Assembly: GCF_963678845.1 (NCBI RefSeq)
Contig: NZ_OY787466.1
Coordinates: forward strand, 434,001 to 498,000
Source: an uncultured Bacteroides sp.
GTDB lineage: Bacteria; Bacteroidota; Bacteroidia; Bacteroidales; Bacteroidaceae
Reading direction: 5' to 3'
DNA: 64,000 bases
The notes below the pieces were generated by a model, which searched no databases, was not told where the DNA came from, and saw nothing but the letters and a program-made list of their open reading frames with translations. The position numbers and the translations under genes are program-made. This document shows, in pieces, positions 8,508 through 18,647 of the stretch; the stretch's first letter is position 1; every line of letters starts with the position of its first letter.

Positions 8508-9728
8508 CTATTGATTACACTTATTTTTGTCATCCATCAGCCAACCAACGGCACTACTTTTATCCTGTTTAACAAGTCCTTGCCCTTCATTAACCTCTCT
8601 CCATGTATTTGACCAGTCCATGTCATAGCCATTACCTGTTGCATCCTTGAATATGTATCCGGTACCTTCATTTATTTTCCAATAACTTACAAGTCCTTCA
8701 CTTTTGGGGTCAACGCCACAAAGTCCTAATTGTAGCTCACTTGTTGTAAGAGCTCGATTCCATAAACGAACTTCAGCAATACGACCAACGAAGCGTTGAG
8801 AAGAACCATATCCAGTCCAAGACATACCTAATTCCAGGCGTTGGAACTTGGTTCCTTTACTTCCGGAAAGCTGAGCATCTTTAATACCGTTTACATACAT
8901 AACATAAGTACTGCCATCAAAAGTCAGGGAAATTGTATACCACTGTCCCAGATTAAATCGAGTTGACGAAATTAAGCCACCACCTGGGGATACCCATTGT
9001 AATGAATTAACAGCTTGGCCATTTTCCCCAAAACGAAGAAGATTAGTTACAGACTCGTCTTTTGGGCCAAAATTACATAAACGACTAATTGGCGATCCCC
9101 CCCAAGCATTAACAAAACATTTTATTTCATAAGTGTAGTTCGGGAGATCAATAGTTTTTTCATCAGGTACAATATAGCTACTGTATAGATTTGTATTGCT
9201 CATATCTAATGAGTTGAATTTAATGACTCTAGACACACGTAAGAAGATTGTTTTTGATGCTGGTAAAACTTCTAAGTCTCCACCTTTAACGCTTTTAATC
9301 GTGACAGGAATAACATAAGTACGCCCATCTTTAAAGTTTTCAGTTGATACAACACGAAGAGTAACACCTGTTGAGGATGCGCGACCAGCTTTTATTACTC
9401 CTTCTGTTCCTTCCATCTTAACAGCCGATTCCGGAATAGGATAGTAACTGGTTTTATGTGCTGCATTGTAAGCCTCTACTAAAGAATTATCCTGAGCAAA
9501 AGTAACGGTTACATCTTCGGTAACCTTATCTGTAGCAGATGCAGTCACGGTATATGAAGCAGGAGTATCCTCCACCACAAATTTTATTAAAGGATCAGTA
9601 TCGGTACCAGTTACGAGGATTACCTTTTTATTATAATCAAATTTATCTCCTTCTGCACTGCAGGCTGCAAGTAATAGGATACAAGCTGCTGTCATCAGAA
9701 TTGGCTTTAAATATATTTTTATTTTCAT
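8508..9728 (-). CDS. DUF1735 plus LamG-like surface lipoprotein
   Basis: 406 residues with a lipoprotein signal (LLAACS). A DUF1735 domain occupies ~40-155 (VTFAQDNSLVEAYNAAHKTSY is characteristic). Residues ~175-375 form a concanavalin-like LamG/laminin-G_3 jelly roll (NLGQWYTISLTFDGSTYVMYVNG; GRIAEVRLWNRALT). Such two-domain lipoproteins are common accessory glycan binders next to GH18 genes in host-glycan PULs of Bacteroides. It lies between the GH18 gene and the F5/8-type binder with gaps of 30-41 bp, so cotranscription is likely. Confidence 0.87.
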   Translation of the reverse strand: MKIKIYLKPILMTAACILLLAACSAEGDKFDYNKKVILVTGTDTDPLIKFVVEDTPASYTVTASATDKVTEDVTVTFAQDNSLVEAYNAAHKTSYYPIPESAVKMEGTEGVIKAGRASSTGVTLRVVSTENFKDGRTYVIPVTIKSVKGGDLEVLPASKTIFLRVSRVIKFNSLDMSNTNLYSSYIVPDEKTIDLPNYTYEIKCFVNAWGGSPISRLCNFGPKDESVTNLLRFGENGQAVNSLQWVSPGGGLISSTRFNLGQWYTISLTFDGSTYVMYVNGIKDAQLSGSKGTKFQRLELGMSWTGYGSSQRFVGRIAEVRLWNRALTTSELQLGLCGVDPKSEGLVSYWKINEGTGYIFKDATGNGYDMDWSNTWREVNEGQGLVKQDKSSAVGWLMDDKNKCNQ

Positions 9729-9769
9729 GTTAAAATTCGTTTTTAATCATTTTGAATAATAAACTTTCA

Positions 9770-10807
9770 TTAATGAATCGCCGGATTAGCAATTTGAATG
9801 CAACGTCTCATATTATAGTAAGGAATACCTGTTTTGGAAAAATAATCACGATCAAAATAAAAAGCTCCAAAGCCACCTTTTTTACCTTGTGTAGGATTCC
9901 ATCTTGACATACCTTCTAAAGAATACATCTGACTACCATTTGTGGTTAGTGTATTACCATCAACCTCAGTAAATGCAACGCCTCCATTCTCATAATAATC
10001 ACCAAAAGTTTCTGTAACTATAAATTTTGAGGGAGAAGCCCAACTGATGCTATTATATTGCCCTTGCAATGTAGAAGCTGAACCAGAACCATATGATTGA
10101 CGAATGTAATAATTGACAAAAGGATTTGTTTCTTGAGGTGGATATTGACCGTAGAAATCTACGCAAAGTAGTTTTTCCGGATATTTACCTTTAGGGCCAA
10201 AGAATTGGCCAATGTATGTTACTAATTTTGTGAAATTATCACCTTGCATCCAATCTCCTTCCGGTTCATAATCAAGGTCAACTCCATCAATATCAGATGC
10301 TATGACCTGATCAACTAAATATTGTCCATAAATATTAATACCTTCGTCATCATGATGTTGAGTTAAATCGTATTTCGTACCATCTTTCAACGTTATTGTT
10401 TTATTCATTCTTACAATTGAAGGAGCAACAAAACGAGTTCCTTTTGTTTTTTGAACAAAAATCATATCTGCATAAGCTACGGGAGCATAGCTGGTACTTG
10501 TTGAATCATTGCTAGGAATACCCATCCATAAAGAACAAATATCGAGACTGTCCGGTAGACCAGCAATCCTTTCTCCCCATGATGCAGGATCCTTATATCC
10601 TTTTACACCTTCAAGTGGAGCATAAGCTGCATACCATCCGAAAGACAAACAATGATCAGTTTTCTTATATGCTCTAAGATTCTCATAATACTGTTTATCG
10701 TATGTTTTTAGTTTCTGAATTTCCAAAGCTTCTGTATCTGTATCACAACTGGTAATAATAAATGCAGATGAAATGAAGATTAGTAAACTTAATAGTTTTA
10801 TTTTCAT
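9770..10807 (-). CDS. Glycoside hydrolase family 18 lipoprotein (endo-beta-N-acetylglucosaminidase-like)
   Basis: 345 residues from the ATG at 10807 (the frame extends to a TTG at 10816, less likely). A lipoprotein signal ends at FIITSC. The GH18 signature DGVDLDYE (residues 174-181) is complete, including the catalytic Glu, so it should be a real hydrolase rather than a binding-only relative. The TIM barrel continues through LLCVDFYGQ and ends with FGAFYFDRDYF. In Bacteroides, GH18 enzymes beside SusC/D and DUF1735 genes cut the chitobiose core of N-glycans; chitin-type substrates are an alternative. Operon position: directly after susD. Confidence 0.88.
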   Translation of the reverse strand: MKIKLLSLLIFISSAFIITSCDTDTEALEIQKLKTYDKQYYENLRAYKKTDHCLSFGWYAAYAPLEGVKGYKDPASWGERIAGLPDSLDICSLWMGIPSNDSTSTSYAPVAYADMIFVQKTKGTRFVAPSIVRMNKTITLKDGTKYDLTQHHDDEGINIYGQYLVDQVIASDIDGVDLDYEPEGDWMQGDNFTKLVTYIGQFFGPKGKYPEKLLCVDFYGQYPPQETNPFVNYYIRQSYGSGSASTLQGQYNSISWASPSKFIVTETFGDYYENGGVAFTEVDGNTLTTNGSQMYSLEGMSRWNPTQGKKGGFGAFYFDRDYFSKTGIPYYNMRRCIQIANPAIH

Positions 10808-10836
10808 TGTATTCAAATTTTTAGATTAATATTGAA

Positions 10837-12453
10837 TTATTTCTTATCCCACCAAAGTTTAGTACCACCATTGTCCTGACCACCTAGTTTTGTAATTCCA
10901 ACCTGTACTCCTGTACTGTTGTTATTATATTCTGACTGTGGATAAGGAATTCGGCGAACCTGAATAGTAGAGTTGATAGTACCATTGCTATTATTAGTAA
11001 CAACAGGTAATAATTTAGGATAACCAGTACGACGGAATTCAGCCCATCCCTCAGGTCCATCAGGATATATTGCAATCCATTTCTGAGTAATAATTCGTTC
11101 AAGGTTTTTTTCAAATGATGCATTAACATCCCATGCTATTGTGATGTCACTTGGCGCCGTAGCATTAAGATTTGAACCTTCAGCATTATCAGTAAATGCG
11201 ATAGGAACACTTGTAGCATCAGCAATATACGTACTTGCATTTTTAACGCCATTTTCTTCAAATGAGACAGAAATTCCCTTCTCATATAAATCTTTAGCAC
11301 TACCTCCCATAGTCCAGCCACGAAGAGCACCTTCGGCACGTAAGAAATATGATTCTGCAGCAGTTATCCAAACAATCTTAGTAGTGCTTTCATCCACGTT
11401 GAGATTTGAGATTTTATCACCTACATATTTTGCCCATACTGAGGTAGAAATGCCGAGACGGACTCCGTGATATCCACCTGCAACAGCCACTTTAAAATAA
11501 GCTGGAAGACGAGGATCGTTATATCCATTCATATATGTATCCATAGAAGCACTCATCCGTGCTTCACCTGCATTAAAGTTGTATGCAATCTCGTGCAGAG
11601 GATGATGATATACCAGATTGGTAGAATGCTGTAATGCTGCTTTGTCATCCGCCTCAGTAATAACTCCTATAGAATTAGCTATGGATTTTTCAGCTTCAAC
11701 TTTGGCTAATTCAGGGTTTGCATATACAATACGCATGGCTAGTCGAAGACGAAGTGTATTGGCAAATTTAACCCATTTTGTTGCATTACCACTGTAGATC
11801 AGATCGTATTTACTAAGAATAGTTGCAGATGGATTTCCCTTTACAAAACTGGTCAATATATCAATAGCACTATCTAATTCATTAAAAAACTTTTTGTAAA
11901 CATCGTCCAGACCATCATAGCTATTCTGCAAAGATCCACTACCATAATTGCAATATGGAATAGGTCCGTAAGCATCAGCTACACGATGCATCGCTTCAAC
12001 CTTAACAACAGTTGCAAGAGCTGAAACCTCAGGCAGACCTTGTTTATTAGCAATTTCAACTATTGACTGCCAAGCGGGCATTGCACCAGAAAAGCCAGAA
12101 GTAAAGGTCTTTTCAATCCAGTTAGTTATAAAATAGTAAGACCCGTTGTGTACTCCGCTATACCACGTACCTGTAGGTGCTATGTATCCAGAATAAAGAT
12201 CACTGCTAAGACCTTGAGAAACCTGATAACTGCCATCATCATTTGTCCCATCCTTAAACAGAACAACGTTCCTTTGTAATTGAGAAAAGAAGGCGCCGGT
12301 TTTAAGGTTGTCGTGAGACATCATCTCTTCTGTAGCCTCGTGTTGATTTGTATTGCATTTCTCAAATGAGTCGGTACAAGCCGTATTTAAAACAATAAGT
12401 GACGCACATAATAGAGGTAACTTATTCAATGAAAACATTTTATTTACAATCAT
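10837..12453 (-). CDS. SusD/RagB-like nutrient-binding outer-membrane lipoprotein
   Basis: About 538 residues from the ATG at 12453 (an in-frame ATG at 12438 is also possible; the frame extends to a TTG at 12465). Signal peptide with lipobox-like LNTACT. The family pattern is visible: an N-terminal region following CTDSFEKCN, TPR-like helices in the middle (VEAMHRVADAYGPIPY, KWVKFANTLRLRLAMRI), ESYFLRAEGALRGW and the C-terminal RRIPYPQSEYNNN. SusD proteins lid the SusC porin and capture oligosaccharides. It lies 21 bp after susC in the operon. Confidence 0.92.
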   Translation of the reverse strand: MIVNKMFSLNKLPLLCASLIVLNTACTDSFEKCNTNQHEATEEMMSHDNLKTGAFFSQLQRNVVLFKDGTNDDGSYQVSQGLSSDLYSGYIAPTGTWYSGVHNGSYYFITNWIEKTFTSGFSGAMPAWQSIVEIANKQGLPEVSALATVVKVEAMHRVADAYGPIPYCNYGSGSLQNSYDGLDDVYKKFFNELDSAIDILTSFVKGNPSATILSKYDLIYSGNATKWVKFANTLRLRLAMRIVYANPELAKVEAEKSIANSIGVITEADDKAALQHSTNLVYHHPLHEIAYNFNAGEARMSASMDTYMNGYNDPRLPAYFKVAVAGGYHGVRLGISTSVWAKYVGDKISNLNVDESTTKIVWITAAESYFLRAEGALRGWTMGGSAKDLYEKGISVSFEENGVKNASTYIADATSVPIAFTDNAEGSNLNATAPSDITIAWDVNASFEKNLERIITQKWIAIYPDGPEGWAEFRRTGYPKLLPVVTNNSNGTINSTIQVRRIPYPQSEYNNNSTGVQVGITKLGGQDNGGTKLWWDKK

Positions 12454-12474
12454 AATTATTATCAATTAAGATTA

Positions 12475-15400
12475 TTAGAATTGAATTTTAACAGAGAAAC
12501 CCATATTGCGGAGGCTTGGTAGCATAAAGTAATCCACACCTTGATAGTAAGTCCCAGTATTTGCGGTTAATTCAGGATCATAAGGAGCCTTATTATATAG
12601 CAAGAATAAATTACGGCCAACGAAAGAAACATTAAGTCCCTTAATCCATTTGCACCAATTATTAACAGGTACATCATATCCCAAGGTGAGTTCACTCAAC
12701 CTTACATTTGTAGCGCTATAGCAATACATAGAACCAATACCTCCTGAAGAACCACCACCAATAGTCTGATAGTATTCCTTAGCAGGGATTCGTTTTCCGT
12801 TAACCAAAGCTCCACCTGCATCACGAGCATCAGCCGAGGCCTTTGATGCACCAAATGCATCCATTATTGCTTGTGTATTTGAAACTACAATTCCACCAAT
12901 ACGTGCTGTGAATAAAAATCCAAGAGATACACCTTTCCAACTGAAGTTATTACCCCAGCCTAAATTGTATTTTGGGTTACTGTTACCAGCATAAACAAAC
13001 TTGTTGGCATCTGCAACCACTACGTGATCTGATGGGTGAACATATATAGCACCATGTTCATCTGTTTTAAGTGTATTTACATAAATATCGCCCATTGATC
13101 CGCCTTCCTTAAGCATCATCTTGTAACTACCAGTTCCTCCCATGTCTAATTCCGATAATGAAATAACCTCACCTGTTATAGGATTAGTCCATCCTGGCAA
13201 TAATTCAATAATTTTGTTTCGGTTCAAAGAGTAAGTAAGATATGAGCTCCAGTTTAGTTTACCAAAAGTGTCATTGTATCTGGCAGAAATCTCGATACCT
13301 TTATTATCTATGCGCCCTGCATTAACAATTACGCTTGTGTAACCGGAAGATGATGATAATGTCGGTTCAAAGAATTGATTGTATGTGCTTGATTTATATA
13401 GGGTCGCATCTAGTTTTAGCCTATTCTTAAAGAAAACAAAGTTTGCACCGGCTTCCCATGATTTTGTGCGTTCAGGTTTAAGATTCGTGTTTGGCATTCT
13501 TGTCTGTGTTTTCGGATAGCCGCTTGCTAAAGAATAAGTAGGAATAGTAAGGAACAAATTTGGTTCATTACCAACTTCCGAATATGATACACGTAGTTTC
13601 ATATAAGGCATCACATCTGTACTGCATTTAAATATATCAGTGATAATACCTGAAAGCCCCACTGTTGGATAGAAGAAAGATTTAGCACTCGAGTTTATCA
13701 GTGTTGAAGCCCAGTCATTACGAGCTGTTGCATCAAGATAAACCAGACTCTTATAGCCAAACTGTGCACTTGCAAAAACTGATTGTTTTTTCTTATGATA
13801 TCCAGTTTGAGATGATTCAGAAGTTGATGTATTAACGTTTCCATAAGTGAACAGATTTGCAACACCATGAAGTTTTCCTCCGTACATGTCCTGATTATAA
13901 AGAACATCTTCAAAGCTTGAACCGATATTAGCTGTCAGCCCGAACATCTGATCATTGAAATATTTGTTGATATTCAATAATGCTTCACCATAAATTTGGC
14001 GGGTTTCAGTTTCATTCAGAGAATAATAACCGTTTTCAGATGCAAATAACGTATTTGTTGAAGCATTATATTTTTTTTCATACCTGTCATTACTTTTATC
14101 CATTTTGATGCGTCCAGATAGATTTATCCACTTAGCAAATTCATATTTAAGAGATGCATTAGTCATATAACGATCTTTATGGTTAATGAACTTATCTCTT
14201 TCAGTTATCCAATAAGGATTTTGCATAGATAGCCCCTGGTCTCCATAAGGCCAGAATTGAGTCTGGAAATTGCGTGAAGCATCATATCTCTCATATATCT
14301 GGGTTTTTGAAAAATCATCTCCGGCAGGAAATAAGTATACAGGGATTAATGGATTAAAGTACTGACCCTGAGAAATCATATTTTGTTCCTTTACGCTACT
14401 AGCCATAAAACCGAGGTCCATGGTCATCTTATTATTGAAAAAAATCGATGTGTTGCGTACCGAAAAATTGTATCGATCATAATCGTTATTGTGAATTATA
14501 CCCTGAGAATTTACTGTTCCTAATGAAAGGTAAGTCTGGTTTCGTTCTGAACCAGTAGACAAGCTTACTGAATTTGTTGTGTTTACCCCAGTTTGAAAGA
14601 AATCAGCGGGATCATATTTAGAAGGTGCAGTGAGTTTGTCTCCCCAACTATAGTAACTTCCTGATTCAGATGGTCCATATGTGTTTTGAAACTTAGGTAA
14701 AATTAGCGGTTTTGAAAAAGTTGTACTATTAACGAGATTGATTGATAATCTATCTTTCTGTCCTTTTTTAGTCGTGATTAGAACTACACCATTTGATGCA
14801 GAACTTCCATAAAGCGCAGCGGCAGAAGGTCCACTAAGTACAGAAACACTTTCAATATCATCAGGGTTGATATTTGAAACACCATCACCTGTTTGACCGG
14901 CACCTGCAAATACCCCTTCCGGTTGTTCACTTGACAGGTTAGGCATTGGAATACCGTCTATAACGTACAGTGCGTTATTGTTTCCAGAAATTGATTTAAC
15001 ACCACGCATTATTACACGCGATGAACCACCGGCACCTGTTGATGAACTATTGATTGTAACGCCGGCAACCTTACCATTTAAATTGTTTACAAAGTTTGCA
15101 TCAGAAACTTTATTTATATCGCTTCCTGATAATTGTTGTACATTGTATGATAATGATTTGGCCTCTTTTTTAATACCTAAAGCAGTTACAACTATTTCGT
15201 TGATATTAACAAAAGATGATTCCAACGTAACATTATAATTTGGGTGACTTCCTACAGATACAAATTGTGTCTTCATACCAATGTATGACACTTGAAGCTG
15301 TTTGGCATCAGCAGGAAGCATGAGTGAATAGTTACCGTTATAGTCGGTAATTGTTCCAATACCGGGCTTTCCTTTGACAATAATGGAGGCACCTATAACA

Positions 15401-15786
15401 GGTTCTCCTTCACTATCTTTTACAGTTCCGGTAATTCCCCTATTACCTTTTTTTTGCTCTGTATTCTGTCTTACAGAAAGCACAATTGTCTCTCCTTCAG
15501 TCACAAAGGAAATATTTGTTTTACTAAAGAGCTGATTAAGTACGTTTTTTAATGAAGTGTCCTTCACGTTTACAGTAACGATACGTTCAACATCTATATT
15601 CTTGTCATAAACGAATAGATAGTTTGTCTGTTTTTCTATTGCATTTAATGCCTGTCCCAATTTGACACCTTGTAAGTTCAAAGTGACCGGAACATTTTGT
15701 GCGTTTATATTTTCTGCATACAAACAGAATATTACTGCACATAGGAAAAAGAGATGTTTCTTCAACCGAAAAAAGTTTTTATTCAT
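12475..15786 (-). CDS. SusC/RagA TonB-dependent transporter with STN signalling domain
   Basis: 1103 residues. After the signal peptide, residues ~30-105 form an STN (secretin/TonB N-terminal) domain (LQGVKLGQALNAIEKQTNYL, then VKDTSLKNVLNQLF), followed by a carboxypeptidase-D-like domain (~113-195), the plug (~210-335, with SusC motif VIDGIP and GPSAAALYGSSASNG) and a 22-strand barrel ending in FSVKIQF. The STN domain is the part that talks to FecR anti-sigma factors, matching the fecR and ECF sigma genes immediately upstream. It imports glycan fragments across the outer membrane using TonB. Confidence 0.95.
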   Translation of the reverse strand: MNKNFFRLKKHLFFLCAVIFCLYAENINAQNVPVTLNLQGVKLGQALNAIEKQTNYLFVYDKNIDVERIVTVNVKDTSLKNVLNQLFSKTNISFVTEGETIVLSVRQNTEQKKGNRGITGTVKDSEGEPVIGASIIVKGKPGIGTITDYNGNYSLMLPADAKQLQVSYIGMKTQFVSVGSHPNYNVTLESSFVNINEIVVTALGIKKEAKSLSYNVQQLSGSDINKVSDANFVNNLNGKVAGVTINSSSTGAGGSSRVIMRGVKSISGNNNALYVIDGIPMPNLSSEQPEGVFAGAGQTGDGVSNINPDDIESVSVLSGPSAAALYGSSASNGVVLITTKKGQKDRLSINLVNSTTFSKPLILPKFQNTYGPSESGSYYSWGDKLTAPSKYDPADFFQTGVNTTNSVSLSTGSERNQTYLSLGTVNSQGIIHNNDYDRYNFSVRNTSIFFNNKMTMDLGFMASSVKEQNMISQGQYFNPLIPVYLFPAGDDFSKTQIYERYDASRNFQTQFWPYGDQGLSMQNPYWITERDKFINHKDRYMTNASLKYEFAKWINLSGRIKMDKSNDRYEKKYNASTNTLFASENGYYSLNETETRQIYGEALLNINKYFNDQMFGLTANIGSSFEDVLYNQDMYGGKLHGVANLFTYGNVNTSTSESSQTGYHKKKQSVFASAQFGYKSLVYLDATARNDWASTLINSSAKSFFYPTVGLSGIITDIFKCSTDVMPYMKLRVSYSEVGNEPNLFLTIPTYSLASGYPKTQTRMPNTNLKPERTKSWEAGANFVFFKNRLKLDATLYKSSTYNQFFEPTLSSSSGYTSVIVNAGRIDNKGIEISARYNDTFGKLNWSSYLTYSLNRNKIIELLPGWTNPITGEVISLSELDMGGTGSYKMMLKEGGSMGDIYVNTLKTDEHGAIYVHPSDHVVVADANKFVYAGNSNPKYNLGWGNNFSWKGVSLGFLFTARIGGIVVSNTQAIMDAFGASKASADARDAGGALVNGKRIPAKEYYQTIGGGSSGGIGSMYCYSATNVRLSELTLGYDVPVNNWCKWIKGLNVSFVGRNLFLLYNKAPYDPELTANTGTYYQGVDYFMLPSLRNMGFSVKIQF

Positions 15787-15939
15787 ATTTTAATACTTTA
15801 AGGATTAACAGTGTTTTTCAGATCTTATATTTAGTCATAAAGACCTATTGATCCATTTTTATCTGCAAGTGTAAGTTTTTTGCAGATTTCCATTTAATGA
15901 TTAATAATTAGTTATTTTTTTTTCATAGGCTATTCCATT

Positions 15940-16872
15940 TTATTTTATATATATTACTCTCCTATTATCATCCCATTTGTAAGTAAATGGTGTGTTTTTT
16001 TGTAGTACTTTAAGCGCATGATCAATTCCATCGGATATTCGTATCTTACCAATAAATTCCTTTTGGGGAGCAGGGCATCTGATTACAATTTTCAGGTCAT
16101 AACATTTTTCTAATTTGCCCATTAATTTAATGAATGAGTCACCATTAAAGCTCAATATTCCATCCCGCCAGTTAAAAGCTTCTATATCGGGAATTTGTCT
16201 TACAGCCAGTTTGTTGTTTACGGTATATACCTGTTCATTAGGATAAAGTATTATTTCTTTTTCAGGAAACTTATTATTAGTCACTTTTACTTTACCTCTA
16301 AGCAGTGAGGTGGAAAATTCCTTTTTATCAGTATAGGCTTCAACATCAAATGTTGTTCCAAGAACCTCTACATTATATTTATTAGTTTCTACGATGAATG
16401 GCATGTCGGCATTGTGTGTAACATCAAAGAATGCTTCACCTTTTAACTTTACCTTTCTGTTTTTTCCAGCAAAAAAAGTGGGGTATTGTAGTTCGGAATG
16501 AGAATTCATGCACACTTTAGTTCCATCAGGTAAAGTAATGTTAACTCTCTGGCCTGCAGGAACCTTTATAGTATTAGTTAAAGCGAGTAGTTTATTACGT
16601 TCTCCTGTAACAAAATAAAATCCCAGACCTACTGTTATCAGTATCACTGCTGCTACTTTAATAACCTCTTTTACCCAACTAGGTATAAGAACCTGTTTTC
16701 TGTTTTGCAGACTATTCTCTTTAGCTAGTAAAAGTGTCGCATCAAATAATTTCCGTTCTTTTAGAAGTTCATTATGATGTTCAGGCTTTTCGTCCAACCA
16801 GGCGAGTACTTGCACTTCTTGTTCCAATGTTGCATCGCCATTAAAAAAATTATATAATGTTTCTTTGTCCAT
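15940..16872 (-). CDS. FecR-family anti-sigma factor
   Basis: 310 residues. Cytoplasmic N-terminal ~65 residues (sigma-binding, with LAWLDEKPEHH), one transmembrane helix at about 69-90 (VIKVAAVILITVGLGFYFVTG), then the periplasmic FecR domain (VPAGQRVNITLPDGTKVCMNS; KLKGEAFFDV) and a C-terminal DUF4974-like region (FNGDSFIKLMGKLEKCYDL). The topology lets the periplasmic part read the STN domain of the SusC protein and hold the ECF sigma factor until ligand arrives. It lies between the sigma gene and susC. Confidence 0.93.
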   Translation of the reverse strand: MDKETLYNFFNGDATLEQEVQVLAWLDEKPEHHNELLKERKLFDATLLLAKENSLQNRKQVLIPSWVKEVIKVAAVILITVGLGFYFVTGERNKLLALTNTIKVPAGQRVNITLPDGTKVCMNSHSELQYPTFFAGKNRKVKLKGEAFFDVTHNADMPFIVETNKYNVEVLGTTFDVEAYTDKKEFSTSLLRGKVKVTNNKFPEKEIILYPNEQVYTVNNKLAVRQIPDIEAFNWRDGILSFNGDSFIKLMGKLEKCYDLKIVIRCPAPQKEFIGKIRISDGIDHALKVLQKNTPFTYKWDDNRRVIYIK

Positions 16873-16956
16873 ATACTATAATAGCACCTGAACAAACTTT
16901 ATCCCTGAAAAAAAAGTGTTTTTTTATAAAAAAAATATAGTAGTTTAAAAAAAAGA

Positions 16957-17535
16957 CTAGTTAGGCCATTTACAATGCAATAACAGTAGCATAAGTGGAA
17001 AATAATCTTTAAGAGCAATACGTAATATTTTCATAGCCTTAGATATTTCAAACTCTACACTTTTAACTGTTATATTTAAATCTGTTGCTATTTCCTTGTA
17101 AGTTTGATTTTGGAAACGACTACGTAAGAATATATCTTTAGTACGATTGGGTAATGTGGCTAGCGCCTGATTTATCAACAGGTGTACTTCTTTCGAAAAA
17201 AGCTCCTGAGGGTTACAAGCCTCTAATGTCTCTATATGTGTTTGTAGAACCCTGGAGTTATGACTAAATAGTTCTTCTTCAACTTTCTCACGCACAATTT
17301 TTGACCTTAAATGATTGAGACATTTATGTTTAATAATAGTCAGAACATAGGCTGGAATGTTCGAATCCGAAGCTAATGAGGCTCTGTTTTCCCAATAATA
17401 CATAAAACTGTCCATAACAATATCTTCTGCCAGTGATTTATCGTGCAAATAAGTCTTTGCAAATAGGATAAACCTGTGTTGGTAATCAGCGAAAACCTGA
17501 TTAAACAGAAGTGCATTTGGTTCATGTATTGACAT
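16957..17535 (-). CDS. ECF-type RNA polymerase sigma factor
   Basis: 192 residues with sigma region 2 at about 10-60 (FILFAKTYLHDKSLAEDIVMDSF) and region 4 at about 130-180 (LPNRTKDIFLRSRFQNQTYKEIATDLNI with a helix-turn-helix, then VEFEISKAM). This is the Bacteroidetes PUL-type ECF sigma-70 group. It is 84 bp upstream of fecR. Expected target: the promoter of susC and the following genes. A hairpin CAGATTC/GAATCTG (17597-17627) and a -7-like TATATTTG (17635-17628) lie in its leader. Confidence 0.93.
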   Translation of the reverse strand: MSIHEPNALLFNQVFADYQHRFILFAKTYLHDKSLAEDIVMDSFMYYWENRASLASDSNIPAYVLTIIKHKCLNHLRSKIVREKVEEELFSHNSRVLQTHIETLEACNPQELFSKEVHLLINQALATLPNRTKDIFLRSRFQNQTYKEIATDLNITVKSVEFEISKAMKILRIALKDYFPLMLLLLHCKWPN

Positions 17536-17771
17536 CTCTTAATATTATGTGGGTCTGGTGAGAATTATTTAGCACGGAACTAAATAAACTAAATTACAGA
17601 TTCTTGTTGCTATTTTGATTGAATCTGCAAATATATGCTTTTTTTTGTTTCTATTATCTAATTTTAATATAAGAGTTATGAATCAGTATCAATGCAAATA
17701 AATAAAGAACGAAATCCCTTACACTAATTATAAGTTTCTTCGCTCTTTATTTTATTGTGAAAAGTGAGACT

Positions 17772-18524
17772 CTATTTCGAATCCGGCATTAATTTGCCAA
17801 TGAGATTTACCAGATCTTTAGGTGCATTCGGATCTTTCATCGCTTCGCGTATTTTTTGTTTCTGCTCGGGCGTCAGAATGGATACCATTTGTTTCATAAT
17901 ATCGCTCAGCGAATTGAGTACCTGTAATACTACTTCACCTGCCTCCTTATTGTATTGTTTGCCAAGTGAATCATCCGGCTGATCGGCCAGGAAGTTTATA
18001 TTTATTTTCTGAAGAACCTCAAAAAGACGCGGAAGAACCGTTGGTAAACTCTTGGTTACAGAATCCTTTAATGCCATGATCTGCATCATTTGTTTGGGAC
18101 TCAATAGATTTGTTGTGTCTTTAGGTGCAGGAGGTGCAGGCTTGTTCCATACAGCAATCTGATCCTTTATCTTCAGCTTCTTGCTGGCTGTGAATGTGCG
18201 GTTCTTAATATCTTTACCATCTGCTTTCTTTTCCACGCTTTTCCAACTGCCAAGTGTGTACTTGTAGGAATACTCTTTATTCATAAAGCAGGGAACCTCT
18301 ATGGTGTAATGTTTGCTATCAATGCGCTTCATGCAACAACTGCTGTCAGATGGGTTCCAATTATTGAACGTTCCGGCTATAAATACGGTAGAGTCTTCCT
18401 GAATACCCTTTCCAGGAAGTTCAACTGTAAGGCGTACTGTACATACTTGTGCTTTTACATAATTTGACGTTGTTAATGCACCAGCCATACATAGCAGGAT
18501 GCACCAAAAATGTTTTTTCTTCAT
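17772..18524 (-). CDS. Secreted protein with CBM48/CBM20-like glycogen-binding domain
   Basis: 250 residues with a signal peptide ending VKA. Residues ~25-110 resemble the early-set starch/glycogen-binding fold: VFIAGTFNNWNPSDSS, then YSYKYTLGSWKSVEKKADGKDIKNRTF, with the conserved Trp residues that stack on alpha-glucan. Residues ~115-250 are a helical, polar region with no family I recognise (SPKQMMQIMALKDSV; ILTPEQKQKIREAM). It may bind starch or glycogen in the periplasm or at the surface, though binding has to be inferred. An imperfect hairpin lies after its stop. Confidence 0.7.
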   Translation of the reverse strand: MKKKHFWCILLCMAGALTTSNYVKAQVCTVRLTVELPGKGIQEDSTVFIAGTFNNWNPSDSSCCMKRIDSKHYTIEVPCFMNKEYSYKYTLGSWKSVEKKADGKDIKNRTFTASKKLKIKDQIAVWNKPAPPAPKDTTNLLSPKQMMQIMALKDSVTKSLPTVLPRLFEVLQKININFLADQPDDSLGKQYNKEAGEVVLQVLNSLSDIMKQMVSILTPEQKQKIREAMKDPNAPKDLVNLIGKLMPDSK

Positions 18525-18647
18525 AATAGTTGTATGTTTTTTAAAGAATTAGAATTTTAATTGTTTATGGATAAGGTGATTAACAATAAAAAGATGCGAT
18601 AAATATAATAGGATTCTTTATTATATTCACTCTTCTTGTTTCTCTAT

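Noticed and set aside
11141..11470. Rightward ORF of 109 residues inside susD
   Set aside because: Antisense to a well-conserved SusD gene with no start signal or family match.
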